A DNA stretch of 64,000 nt from Macrolepiota albuminosa (taxonomy: Eukaryota; Basidiomycota; Agaricomycetes; Agaricales; Agaricaceae): contig JAMWFC010000132.1 of NCBI GenBank assembly GCA_027475525.1, positions 481,074 through 545,073 of the forward strand, read 5' to 3'. Shown piece after piece: positions 1 through 11,002 of the stretch (its first letter is position 1; each line of letters starts with the position of its first letter). The notes under the pieces were generated by a model. It had not been told where the DNA came from. It did not search any database and saw nothing but the letters and a program-made list of their open reading frames with translations. The translations under genes and the position numbers were made by a program.

Positions 1-215
1 CAAGGTATTTACCTGACTTACTTTATATAATGTAGCTGGGAATAAATTCTCATTTTCATTAAAGAGTATTTGCAACAGGGTTTTTGGCAATTTTAGCATT
101 TATCAAAAATTAGCAAGTGAAAATTTTTGGCATAATTGCTTTGATCCCAGTATCTGAAGGAGTTGTCATTCTCATTACTTAACCCACTGCATTGAAAATT
201 TTTTGAATAGTATGC

Positions 216-1010
216 TTGAGCATGGTTGACAACATAGTGTGTACATTGCTCACTGCAAGCCTTTCTCTTTTATGCTCCAAGATCTCCTCACCCATCACAC
301 AACTGTCTTTTCAAGCTGTTTTTCAGATTGGAACACAGATACCACTTGAGGCAACAACAGAGTTTCAAGCCTACACAACTTACAAGTATGTGGCAAGCCA
401 TTAAAAATCACATCTCTTACAAGGTGGAGAAAGAATTACAGAAGAATAGCTGAGACTTTTGTCAGCTTATGATTGCCTATGGCATTTTCAGTGAGTTACT
501 CTTTTATTAGTATTTTCTGAACCTCAATTTCTTTTCTTTCCCTCATATTTAGCATGATAGCTGATGAAATATTTGAGATGGCTAAAGCCCTTTATATTCT
601 TGACAATTTTTCTACACAATCACAGCACTCATTTATATCTATTGAGGGACTTGCTTGTTATGTGCACAATTTTGTTCTGCTGGTGACTTGTATACATTAT
701 TCATGCAATATTATCATTTCTAATCATCTATTACTGAATATATAAATAAATTTGTTGTTTTCATCAATGAAGTGGTCACACCTTCTGAATTGTGATGAAT
801 ATCATCTTCTACATCTGACAAACCTCTCACATTATGCAGCTGCTATCTATAACTGTGTTTCACCTTTTTCATCAATATTTGGCTTCATTGATTGCACAAT
901 TCACCGCATTTGCTGTCCTACCTGGTACTAGCACCAGGCCTTCCTTGCTGGACTTGAGGATTATTCTGTGATAGTCACAAATCCTAGAAAGGGTATATTT
1001 AAATAAGCAA
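216..1010 (+). pseudogene. Decayed PIF/Harbinger transposase (DDE_Tnp_4 type)
   Basis: The translation around 765-950 reads KWSHLLN..., then SPFSSIFGFIDCTIHRICCP. This matches the first catalytic block of fungal PIF/Harbinger nucleases, where GFIDGT carries the first catalytic Asp and is followed by a conserved RxICRP. A segment upstream (about 620-660, SIEGLACYVHNF) resembles the preceding IEGLCILLxRF block. Stop codons and frame changes break the frame throughout, for instance a stop just after the catalytic block near 928, and the later D and E residues are not visible. This is a dead remnant. Confidence is good for the family and low for the exact ends. Confidence 0.6.
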
Positions 1011-1116
1011 TATCAGTTAACTGTCAATTATTTGTGCTTAATTTCAATTGATGAATGCTAAATTTCAGTAAAAACGCCTTTGCAAATACTCTCTATTCTC
1101 ATCCTACCTTATCTAT

Positions 1117-2524
1117 GGTTGCCCTCCAGAACCAGGTCAAACTTTTGACTAAGCAAGCCAAACTTCTAATTAAAGATGTTGCAATAAGCTGATGGGGTCT
1201 TTTTTCTAAGTCACATGTCACCATGTCACACACAAAACTAATATATCAGTTTTTAAACCACATATATTTCCATTGACATTTAACTTTAGGGCAGCTTTCT
1301 GCCAAAAACTGATCATGTTCACAGGAAATCCCAAGTCTCACATCAACTTCAATTAATATTATTTACTGGCAGTATGAGCAATATAAATGTAATGAGGTGC
1401 CAGATACCCCAGTCACCCCTAGAAATAGCTGATAGGCTCCTCTTTTTCCATGATATATGAACAATCCATGCTTAATTTACACTGAAATTTTGACCTGGCA
1501 GCTAACTACTACAAATATATACAGAGTGAGGAGGAAGGGTTGACAAAATAAAAATAAAGTACACTAATAAAATACTGGTGTGAATTGTGAGTGACCAACA
1601 CAACCTTCCCATTGTGTACTTACTTTAAATATTTCATCTTGTGATGCTGCGAATGCAGAGAGGCTTTATGGTGATGAAATATCTAAGGTGAAAGGTGAGC
1701 CTGGCTCACCAGGTGGTCATGAACAAGAAGTCTCACTGATAAAATAAGAGCAGGAATGACTATGATACAATAACCAAAAGATGAGTGTGGATGTGGTGAG
1801 AATGGCAAGGTGAGAGAGCGCCAATGCACTCATCTAGGCAGATGGTAGGAAGGGGGAGGACAAAAAAAAGGACCACCAAAATGTCTGAGACCGTGCATCA
1901 TACTGATCATACCATGGCATCTGCCAAGCCCTGATGCCATGCCAAAATTGGCTTGCAGTCTGAAGAGGAGAGAAGTGTGGGTGAGAACGGAGAACTGGCA
2001 TGCAGAGGCCTCCAGAAACGCTCACCACCTTTGGCACTCACCTCTACACTGAGAAATTTTGACCTGGTCCTGGAGATATGGGTTGCCCTCCACAACCAAG
2101 TTACATGTCACCATGTCACAGACACATCTATTAGTTTTATGTTAGTTTCAGTTGGCATAATCTATGGACTTTTGGACACCACAGACTCCCACACTACTCC
2201 ATACCAGGAGTATGCATAATGCATTTCCTCAGGGTGGACACCTCAAAACAGACAAACTGTCTGATAATGAAGGACTAACCACAAATTGTGCAAAGTTGTT
2301 AGTCACCCATAGTGTTACCAAAATGGTAACGCTCCAAAATAAAAATAAAAATAAAAGGAAAATAAATAAAAAAAACTTCAGTTAATATTATTTAGTGGCG
2401 GATTTCAAATGTAACAGGGTGCCAGATACCCCAGTCACCCCTCAAGATGATTGATAGGCTCAACTTCTTTCGTGATATATGAACGATCCGCTTAATTTAC
2501 GCTGAAAGTTTGACCTGGTCCTGG
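1117..2524. repeat. Two diverged copies of a repeat, about 1 kb apart
   Basis: The segment 1346-1500 (ending in a gacctggca motif) recurs at 2375-2520, sharing the block gtgccagataccccagtcac and the end cttaattta..tgacctgg. A second pair, gttgccctcca...atgtcaccatgtcac, lies at about 1117-1230 and again at 2083-2125, in the same order. The two units are therefore diverged direct repeats of a larger element, probably transposon-derived and possibly linked to the Harbinger remnant upstream. No protein-coding signal is visible between them. Confidence 0.5.
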
Positions 2525-2602
2525 ATGTCACCCACATCGCAAAGAAACTTTCGGAAGTTGATTGATCAGTATCAACATCAACAGCCTGTCCACGGAAAAT
2601 TT

Positions 2603-2817
2603 TTACAGCTGTTTTCATAACGATAGACCCCTTCGGCTTCGGCTCCTTGTTTAGTTGTTTGGCTGATATTAACTTCTGCCGGGCTTGCCGGGATACGACC
2701 TTTCAGTGGTATAGAATGGTTGTATCCCGGCGAGCCCGGCAGAAGCTAATAGCAGCCAAACAACTAAACTTCAAGGAGCCAAAGTCAAAGGGTCTATCGT
2801 TATGAAAACAGCTGTAA
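2603..2817. repeat. Foldback (MITE-like) element, about 100-base arms, 17-base loop
   Basis: The left arm 2603-2700 is the reverse complement, with few mismatches, of the right arm 2718-2817; 2701-2717 is the loop. The tips read ttacagctg...cagctgtaa. The transcript would fold into a nearly continuous hairpin. The shape fits a foldback MITE. No clear target-site duplication is visible, so the superfamily cannot be assigned. It sits a little over 220 bases upstream of the hemerythrin start, in its likely promoter region. Confidence 0.8.
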
Positions 2818-3040
2818 GAGAGTTTGATCCTCCATCTGCGGGCATTCTTCAGGAATGGACCCTTGATGCACGCTGACGTGTCAATATGGAAACACTGGAT
2901 ATCTCGGGCCTGACCTATTTTGTGTTTGATCTCATCATCGTTTGCTTACAAGTCCTGTCTAAGCACATAGGAATGTTCGTGGCACATCCTTTGCCACTTC
3001 AACAACCATTGAACTATTACAGACTTTGACGGTCCCCGTC

Positions 3041-3961
3041 ATGGACGCTCCTACGGATACCTATGCGCTCCTACAATACAATATGATCCATGGCATGTAC
3101 TTGTCCCTTGAGATAAATTCTTTGCGAGCTGACTTATCACAGCGCATGACACGTTTAAGCTTGGATACGATACCATATTGTCCCATCTCGGCTCACCCCC
3201 TGAAGATGATTTGAAGAACTTCCTTGGGTATTGTGAAGCTTGGGCTTTATCTATTGAGTCGCATCATACCAGCGAGGTAAGCTGAATCTTCATGTATTGC
3301 ACTATGTAAATGCTTCTTTTCCAGGAGGAAGTCGTTTTTCCATTCCTGAATCAGAAGATGGATTTTACCGGGGAGAAGGCACAGCACGAATTGATCCACA
3401 CGAACCTAGACAAAATTCTCAGTTGGATTCTCGCGGCTAGAGTTGATCCAACAAAGTTCGACGCAATTGCTCTGAAGAACATGATGGATGAGTTCAAGGA
3501 GCCACTAGTAGGTCATGACTGTCTTTCTTCCGTCCTTGTGTGATTTATCCTGTGTTCCTACGTTAGTATACACATTTGGATGAGGAGATCAAACACATCT
3601 CGGCCTCCAACTTGAAGAATGCCCATTTTGAAGAGCGCGATGTGAAGGCTATGGTTGAAAGACTAGAGGCTTATGCAAAGTCACATGGAGATCCATACCT
3701 CTTGGTTCCTTTTATGCGAAGGTTACTCCTTTCACTCTGCAATCAATTCAACTAACGTATCGGTGACCACCCACTAGTCACACTCCTGCAGCGATCAAGG
3801 ATACATGGCCCCCCATGCCTTGGATTTTACGTAAGTTGGTTGTCCCGTATATACTTGCGAAGAAGCATTCCGGGTGCGTCAAAGTAATCGTAGTGCTTTG
3901 ACAATAGCTAACGAGTGCCGGGGATAGGTATTGGAAGTACTCGCCTTATCCGATGTCCTGA
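3041..3961 (+). CDS. Hemerythrin-like (HHE cation-binding) protein
   Basis: Six exons give a 217-residue protein: 3041-3092, 3143-3276, 3325-3507, 3567-3721, 3778-3873, 3928-3961. Visible metal-ligand motifs fit the HHE family: IHAHD (about residues 16-20), SHHTSEEE (57-64), QHELIH (82-87) and HLDEE (126-130). These His and acidic residues would bind a di-iron centre in a four-helix bundle. The C-terminus is a basic, aromatic tail ending YWKYSPYPMS, which is typical of basidiomycete members. Intron 1 must use a GC donor (3093) to keep the frame and form the IHAHD motif; the other introns are GT-AG, 48-59 bases. The physiological role of fungal members is not well defined; oxygen, NO or iron handling is plausible. 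The alternative start at 3090 (MASHDTF) with a GT donor would lose the first 15 or so residues. Confidence 0.8.
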
Positions 3962-4600
3962 TTCGTCGTATTTAGGAAGTTATTTTCATTCCTTACTTGC
4001 TCTTCTTGATAGCGTTTTATGTTAATCTTTCAAACGTTGACTCTATCTTTCTGAACTTGATCTTTTCTGTTTGTCCGTAGCAGTGATTGAAGTTCTGTCA
4101 CTCTCAAAATGTCCGTCATATGTATGCAGTCGGCATTGCAAATTTCCAAGGGTGCCTTTTGATAAGCATCACAAAATAAAAGATTCTAATGGACATAACA
4201 GGTCTTGGTGTGTCAAGTCGCATTTTTGCCATGGCGTCTGATAACTGCGGTACCTTCGGCGGATGTTGCAATTGAGGTGACAAACCGGCATTGCAAAGGG
4301 CCACGGATTCTCCATGTTCTTCTCTCATCCAACTTCTATCATCCTCTACCATACAATACATACATGAATGCAAAAAAGAAAATCAGAGAAAATGATGAAG
4401 TTCTAAAGAAATCCGGTTCAGAGGGTGCAGACTTGTGGGGACTTGTAAGGGCACAAGTAAGGAACCATACCCATGTGGATTCTGTCAGAATTTCTGGTCA
4501 ACATCGACGAATCCATCCTGATCGGGCTTCCTCAATCAGTATGATAAGAATGGCCATCTGAAAAATCACTTTCCAAGCTTGTCTTCAGAAGCACGACGTT
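3962..4600. other. Intergenic between hemerythrin and methyltransferase genes
   Basis: No supported gene. An open frame at 4205-4561 (+) has no recognisable domain and lacks the codon character of its neighbours. The stretch probably carries the hemerythrin 3' UTR and the methyltransferase promoter. Confidence 0.4.
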
Positions 4601-6113
4601 ATGTTCAACAACCATTCATCAGTCTCTATTGCGGAACAGATTCTGCAGCTTACGCAGATTCATTTCAACGAGTCTTCTCCTGATGTCGACCCTTTGGCTA
4701 TGTATAACGCAAAGAATAATATCCAAGATCTCTGCAACAAACTTCTACAGACCGTGTTAGGAAGACTTGAATATACCACTCTGCTTGCTGGTCAGAATCA
4801 CTTTATATCTCTACCAGTGACGAAGCTGACCTTGAAACCAAAGAATCATGTCAGGAGAGTTCCGCTCTAGGTTTAATCAGCAGATTGGGAGTGGCGGATC
4901 TTATTGGAGACAAAGTTATGACTATAGACGAACTCAGTGAGGCTACAGGATCCGATGTAAGCTTCTTAAGTGAGTCAGTATAGAATGTTATGTCACTTTA
5001 TTGAGTGTTCATTTTCAGGTATTGCGCTGAGCACTCTTCTCAAACACAATTACTTTGAAGAAGTCGGAGGCTTTGGAGCTCGAGTCTATAGGAATAATGA
5101 GCTTTCCAACGTTCTAAGAGAAGATCATCCTGAGAGCGTAAAGGACGCAGTCGGATTCATGTGCGGCTTCCTTTGAATATCTCTCGATGATGTTATGTTT
5201 CATCTCATAATTTGGCAATAGTTGCGATGAGGGTTTTAAAGCGACTTCTTATCTCCTTGAAGCTTCAAGACCTCCTTCAGATGGCGGGAGAAGGCTCCCC
5301 GCTGTTAATCTCGCTTTTGGATTCGATAAGACAGTCTTTGAATGGATGTCAGATCAGGGTTGGCGCGGACGTCGGATGGGTAAAGCCATGCAACAACTTC
5401 ATCGCATGGCTAATGGAAACGTTATAACTGGTATATTTCAATCCTCATTTTTCCACCACAGCGGCTGAGCTGAATTTTCGTACAGATTATAAGTGGGATC
5501 AGTTGGTTTCCCCGATCGTTGATGTTGGTGGTGGTATTGGATCACTAGAGTTAGCTCTCCTTGAGCGACCGGGAAATGCAACTCTTAACTTCAAGATATT
5601 TGATTTACCCTCCACTATCGAAAACGCCCAGAAGGTTAGTCTACATTTAAAAGATACATCGAACCCATAACCAAGAAAAGATTGTTTCAGACCTGGGCTG
5701 AACAGTCTCAATCCGCCTCCTCCTGCGTGAGCTTTACTCCAGGTAATTTTCTGGCTTCCACCTTGGACGAAACGCAAATACCTCGTGGCCAACCGACGTA
5801 CTTGATTCGCCACGTTCTTCACGACTGGGACGACGATCATGTCGTTACCATACTTACCAATGTTCGGCAGGCAATGGTAGCCGCACCTGGTCCGATCATT
5901 GGAGCTAAACTGGTCGTGTGTGAAATGCTACTCCGAGATTCCAGTGCCCGTTTCGTAGGCACCACTAGCATGCAGCTCCTCGCGCTTAATAACGGCATTA
6001 CCCGGACCGAAATCAACATGGTGACATTAATTGAGAGGTGTGGTTTTAAAGTGAACAAGGTTTATCATATGAGAGCAGTTGATTCCATTATCGAAGCCAG
6101 TCCCAAAATCTGA
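4601..6113 (+). CDS. SAM-dependent O-methyltransferase (Methyltransf_2 family)
   Basis: Six exons (4601-4790, 4844-4969, 5019-5160, 5222-5430, 5486-5634, 5691-6113) join in frame to 412 residues, the usual length for this family. The N-terminal half is the helical dimerisation region with the winged-helix block SALGLISRLGVADLI and later LSTLLKHNYFEEV. The SAM-binding loop is DVGGGIGS (about residues 235-242), followed by the acidic strand end IFDLP. The catalytic segment RHVLHDWDDD puts the general-base His at about 316. The enzyme would move a methyl group from SAM to a hydroxyl of a small aromatic or polyketide-like substrate. Introns are 49-61 bases with good GT/AG borders. With the halogenase and adenylating enzyme further right, it could be a tailoring enzyme of a secondary-metabolite pathway; the substrate cannot be predicted. 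It converges on the membrane-protein gene downstream. Confidence 0.9.
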
Positions 6114-6390
6114 AACCCGAGGCGTGCACACATCTACATACTCATCAGGCTGTATAAGTCATTTTTTTCATTGTATTCGTGCTACAATCATGATAGAGAC
6201 AGTGTAAGGTATAATTGAAGTGATGTAAGGTAAAGGTGGTGATCTAACTTAACCGAAGGGCATGTGTAGGTTCCGAGATCGAGAAAATCGAAGGATACCT
6301 CCGCACATGGTCATGGGGATGTCAGAAAAAATTTCAAGCCATGTGCATCAATTCCTTTCGCGCGATTTCCGTAGAGGTTGTGCTCGTGCA

Positions 6391-7521
6391 TCAAAAATCA
6401 GGTTTCACCGGGTGATCCACGTGGTGATGAGATGACGGCAGACTGTTCTTTTGCAGGGAAACATTAACGGCAGCAGTTCTCTGATCCAAAAGCTTGAGGT
6501 TGAGGAAGACTCGGGATCCCATGGTCACAGTCATGAGAGTGGAGAACGGGACAGCCGTGGGCTTGATCATATCATGTGCAGGCCCGAGAGCCTGGATGCT
6601 GAGTACAATGACGTTAGTGACCGCGGTGAGTACGAAGTAGGTAATGCTGTCGGTATAGATCCTCCTTGTCACCTGCGATTTAAGGTTACCATGTAGCCTG
6701 GCGAGGGTGAAGACGAGCACTGTAGTATCAAACGCTACGGAAGATCCGAAGCTAATGGGTGCCCAGGAGACGATAGGTTGCATCTGGCAATTCGATCCAA
6801 AAGGAGTTGCAGGTCCGGTGATGGCCGAATATTGTGTTGCCACGGCAATCTAGAGGTTTTTGTCAACTTGATAAATTGTTAAATCCACTGTCAGCCCTTA
6901 CCCAACATCCAAGCATGAGAAGGAACACGAAGGTAACCGTTACTTTAACTATTTTTACATCCTTCCAGATCGCAAATACACGATAGCAAAAGATAGCACC
7001 AGACGAGGCTACCACCAATACTGCTCCGACTTGACTGGTAACAACAGCAACTTGGCAGAACCGGCTCTGAACCGAGCTAAAGAACAGAGACGGAAGAGTG
7101 GCAAGGATTCCGGAATAGCGAAGGACAACGAAGCTAAGGAAAATTAAACGTTCTGCAAATAAGAAAGTATGTATGTACTTACAACCACGTCACAGGCGCA
7201 CGCCATATTTTCTTATCTGTCGTGGAATACAAGGCAATCTCATCGGGAAGTTGAGTGAAACTATCAACAGATTGCCGTTGAGCAGAAGAAGATCAAGTTG
7301 AGACTTCTCACGTACTATTCCCAGACGACGACACCAAATGCGACCGCCACAGCGATTGCGATCGTAACTAGAAAGCCATCACTGTTAGAAATCATCAAAA
7401 TATTAGGCGACATGGTGGCGGCACCTAGCTGGCCTTGCAGTGTTTGAAATTGTTCCAAAGTGTACCCAGGGGGCAACACGATAGTTGCTGTGTTGGGCGG
7501 AGCCATTACTGTGGCAGACAT
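6391..7521 (-). CDS. Multi-pass membrane protein, basidiomycete-type, unknown function
   Basis: Four exons on the minus strand (7521-7316, 7260-7183, 7133-6902, 6849-6391) give 324 residues. Several hydrophobic segments are visible: near residues 45-68 (VTIAIAVAVAFGVVVWEYF), about 90-110, 120-145, 150-170, then around the start of exon 4, a segment SITYFVLTAVTNVIVLSI and a last one before the RVFLNLKL motif. The order (short extracellular N-terminus, WEYF..LPDEIALY, many helices, VFLNLKLLD-like end, polar tail rich in His and Ser) matches a large family of basidiomycete seven-helix proteins akin to DUF6533 proteins, which have no proven function. The start at 7521 was chosen; an in-frame Met further upstream (7645) would add a hydrophobic leader. 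Confidence 0.75.
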
Positions 7522-8859
7522 GGCCGTAAAGAATATCGAAACAGAGGAGAACAGGAGGAAGAAAACTAAAGAGCATTGAGGTAGGAGTTGGACAGATATA
7601 TCCATAACTTTACAAGCTTGATCAGAGGCAGTGTACAACAGCATCATTGTAGTATGTCAATCTGCCATCTGACCTGATGAATATTGATAGTTCAATAGCA
7701 GTACTCAACCTAGATATCCTGTTGCTGCCCTCGTAACTTGATGGTGTCCATTACATGATTGAGTTCAAGTGAACGTGGACATTATTGATGGTTGAAGCGA
7801 ACGTCAGGGTACCTTTAGACAGGTCGGTTGTCAGACCTAGGTGTGCCCACTGGCGACCAATTGGGCAGCGTGACATGCTTCTATACAACCAGGGAACCTA
7901 TGTGAACGAGTAGGAGCTACAGTGGACATACCAGGGGGGTGATAAGTTCGCGGCGTTACCCTATACCCGATCAGACAAGCGTTGGCTGATCAGACTTCAG
8001 CCTGATTAGGTCTCTGTAAGAACCCTTTACGCTACGGTCCTTAGTCAGATGTAAATGACTAAGGGTGTTGGGCCACAACATGTGCTATATATATGAGTAA
8101 GAGAAAAAGAAAGGGAACAGAAACAATCCTGACCCCTGGTGTTGTCACATTAACAAGGTTGATGAAAAACTGACAGGTAGCTATCCTCACAGTACCCTGA
8201 GTCTGTTTACATGTTCTGAGGGTACATATTATTATCTTTACATACAAACATCAGATACTGACTACAAGCTATAACTTATGTTTTATTGACTGCATTCTAA
8301 ATATAATTCAATAAAAATTATTATACACCACAATTACAAAGTGTGTGCATGTAACTAAGCCACACAAGCTACATGAATAAAAGTCAACTTTACAATTCAC
8401 ATCATCAGGCGGCTGTGCAATTTACAGCAGACCGTCAGTAGTGCTTGAGAATGCCAGTCTTTCAAAACTCATTAGGATTGTGCAAATGATTACAACATGT
8501 GTGCAGAGGCGAGAGGGTTTCCATTGCTCCTCTTTGTAGCGAACGACTTTTGAATTTGAAGACTAAAGGTCTACTTGCGAGAATGGAGCTGCCGAGACGA
8601 CTGCGACGGAGATGTACTTTTTCCGTCTTTCCATTGCCGATAGCGACCCCAATGGTTGTGGGTACCAGCCAATCTCGAAGCTGGTCACAGGATCAATACC
8701 TTGCAGAGGAGGTCATGAGACCCAACGCAAAACAAAGGCAAAAAAGAAAAGTCAGATTCTGTCTTTGTTCACGCGTCGCTTGGTGATCTGCACGCGTTTC
8801 CCACGTGCGTTGAGCGTGCGAGTCTGATAAAGAAAGTGGCAACCTTGGCTCAGACTACG
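7522..8859. other. Intergenic, no gene seen
   Basis: About 1.3 kb between two divergently placed genes. It contains a run ctatatatatgag near 8083 and an AT-rich stretch 8270-8400. No protein motif on either strand was recognised. It should hold the promoters of both flanking genes. Confidence 0.4.
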
Positions 8860-10131
8860 ATGCTTTTTGGGCTCTTTTCTCGCAAAAGAGCCCTCGAGCT
8901 CGCCGCCTCGGACGACGACAAACACCCGTCGCCACCGTGCGAACCCCCATTGACTCCGTCTCCGCCCCCCGACGCCCCCGACGTAGCCTCTCTCCGCGCT
9001 TACATCCTCTCCATCCCTCCACAGACGCTCCACACTCTCCGCCCCCCGACGCCCCCGACGTAGCCTCTCTCCGCGCTTACATCCTCTCCATCCCTCCACA
9101 GACGCTCCACACCTATACCGCCTCCCGCCTCCACTCCGACCTCGACCCCACTACCTTTCACCATCTCGCTGCCTTTTTCGCCGAACTAACGCCTCCACCG
9201 AAGCTCCACTGTGTGCGGTGCCACAAGGCCTTCTTCGAGATCGAGAATACGGACAGGAGCTGTCTTGTCGCCCACGACGACGAGAGCGCGGAGGTAGAGC
9301 GTGTGTCGGCCAAAGCAAAGGACAAGGGAACGTTGTATGAGACGACATGGAGCTGTTGTGGGAAGACCGTGGAGGGCGATGGGGATATGGGCCCGCCGGA
9401 CGGGTGGTGTTACGAGGGCCAGCATACCGTGCGTCTCTCCATTCTCCCTCTGTAACCCACTGAGCTGACAAATCATGCAGACCGACACTAAACGCGCACG
9501 GTTTCGTGCAGACTCGACGATGCACGACGACAAGCTCGTCTCATGCGAGCGTCTACGATGCGGCATGCCCCCGCGCAGCACACGCAAGCGTGGCCGAGCC
9601 GTCGCTGAAGACGAGGACGAGCATTCCTCTGCAACGTCCTCGCACCCGTCGACAAATGCCTCCCCGCGCTCGTCCAATGGCCGCAAGAAGGCCCGCACAC
9701 ACGCACCACCGCCTCCCCTTGAAGAATCCAACCAGATGGACGTCGTCCACGACAACGGCAATGACGTTACCTACCCCTCCCCCGGCCGTGCGCCCTCATC
9801 TCCCAAACCCAACCTGAAACCGCGTGCTAAACCGAAATCCAAACCGAAGGCCAAACCTGCCAGCGCAACAACGTCGGTGCCCAAAACAAGCAGCCCCCTC
9901 GTCCTCACGCCGCCCTTTGTCTCGCGCCCGTCGTCCCCCAATGCCAACAAGGTCCGGGTTGTGATCACGTCGAGCTCCTCCTCTGCATCACCCGCGAGGT
10001 CGAGGAAGGACTCTGGTGTATCGGTGGGGAGGGGCAGGGGGAGCATCAAGGCCAGAGCCAAGGGAAAGTCGCGGCCGCTTGAGGAGGTCGTAGATTCGAG
10101 CGTGGATGCTGAAAGGGCCGTGGGCGCCTAA
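8860..10131 (+). CDS. Basidiomycete zinc-cluster protein with disordered basic tail; frame broken by a 77-base duplication
   Basis: Two exons, 8860-9428 and 9481-10131, joined across a 52-base intron. As sequenced, exon 1 shifts frame inside an exact 77-base tandem duplication (8959-9112); with one copy removed the gene reads as 380 residues without a stop. The middle of the protein has a putative zinc site: CVRCHKAFFE, then SCLVAHDDE, then TWSCCGKT and GWCYEGQHT, that is C-x2-C ... C-x3-H ... CC ... C-x4-H. This pattern recalls the C-x2-C/C-H/CC zinc module found next to REXO1-type exonucleases, but no nuclease domain is present. The C-terminal half (after about residue 190) is low complexity, rich in Ser, Pro, Lys and Arg, with repeated KPK/AKP and GRGRG patches, suggesting a nuclear or nucleic-acid-associated protein. 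The region is much more GC-rich than its neighbours. Function unknown. Confidence 0.7.
8959..9112. repeat. Exact 2 x 77-base tandem duplication inside the zinc-cluster gene
   Basis: The 77 bases beginning at 8959 are repeated immediately from 9036 without a mismatch. Because 77 is not a multiple of three the frame is lost; deleting one copy restores it. It is one of at least 16 duplications of the same unit length in the window. Confidence 0.95.
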
Positions 10132-11002
10132 ACCAGGTGATGACCTTCCTCATTCCATCTCTCCTTCATTCGAATTTCCTGCCGGATGGTCTATGATAAT
10201 ATCTATCATATCTACTGCTGGCAGCTCAGATATACTCATTCTCTATCTCCGCTTTTTTTTATCTGATACATTGTATCCGTGCGTTCCTTATTATATTATA
10301 TCGCGCCGTTGAGCGAATATATTCACTCCCTTTATTTTATCATACCTCTCACCAATATGCATATATTGACATTCCTTTCTTGGTTATATCTCTCTTGCAT
10401 ACCATTGTATAATTTTTGGACCAATGGCACAAGTTTGCTTGTGGATTTAAAAGTATGTATACCATACTTATTGATGCATTTTGAGGAGGTAAATTAAATG
10501 CGAGGTGGGTACCTCAACTTGAGTCCATGGATGATCTACAGTATATTCAATTCAAATCCATCAACTGAACCTCTTTCTGTCTAGCCTCATGCCATGTATA
10601 TTCTTGATTATTGTCTGTTGAGGTTGATGCTACCATTGTGCCCAGTCTCACCTCTTTGTGAGGATATCTACTATTCACACAACACTTACATATTAGACTT
10701 TATCCCACAAGTATACTTAGTTCCATTTGTATGCATCAGGAATATATCTTACCACTTACATACATTTAATCATACAGGTGCATAACAGTTACTTTGATTG
10801 GAGGCATGAAACTATACTACACACTGTCCTACGTCACTTCCATCTCATAGCACAGCTTAACTGAATTATGTACATCTGAGTCAGAGATCCAATGCTACTT
10901 TGCAGAGATACTAACCTTTTCATATGTTGAAACAAACTTGCAGAATCATTCTTCTTGATCAATTTCCATTATTTCTGATTCTTTAATTGAGTATGGACTA
11001 AT
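10132..11002. other. Intergenic AT-rich stretch
   Basis: Between two convergent genes. It holds their 3' regions, and AT-rich sequence with small open frames that carry no recognisable domain. Confidence 0.4.

Noticed and set aside
4205..4561. 118-codon plus-strand frame upstream of the methyltransferase
   Set aside because: No known domain, no splice-consistent partner exons, and a minus-strand frame overlaps it.
9151..9761. Long minus-strand frames opposite the zinc-cluster gene
   Set aside because: High GC makes the opposite strand open; the composition is Arg/Ser-rich and no motif is present, while the plus strand has splice sites and a zinc pattern.
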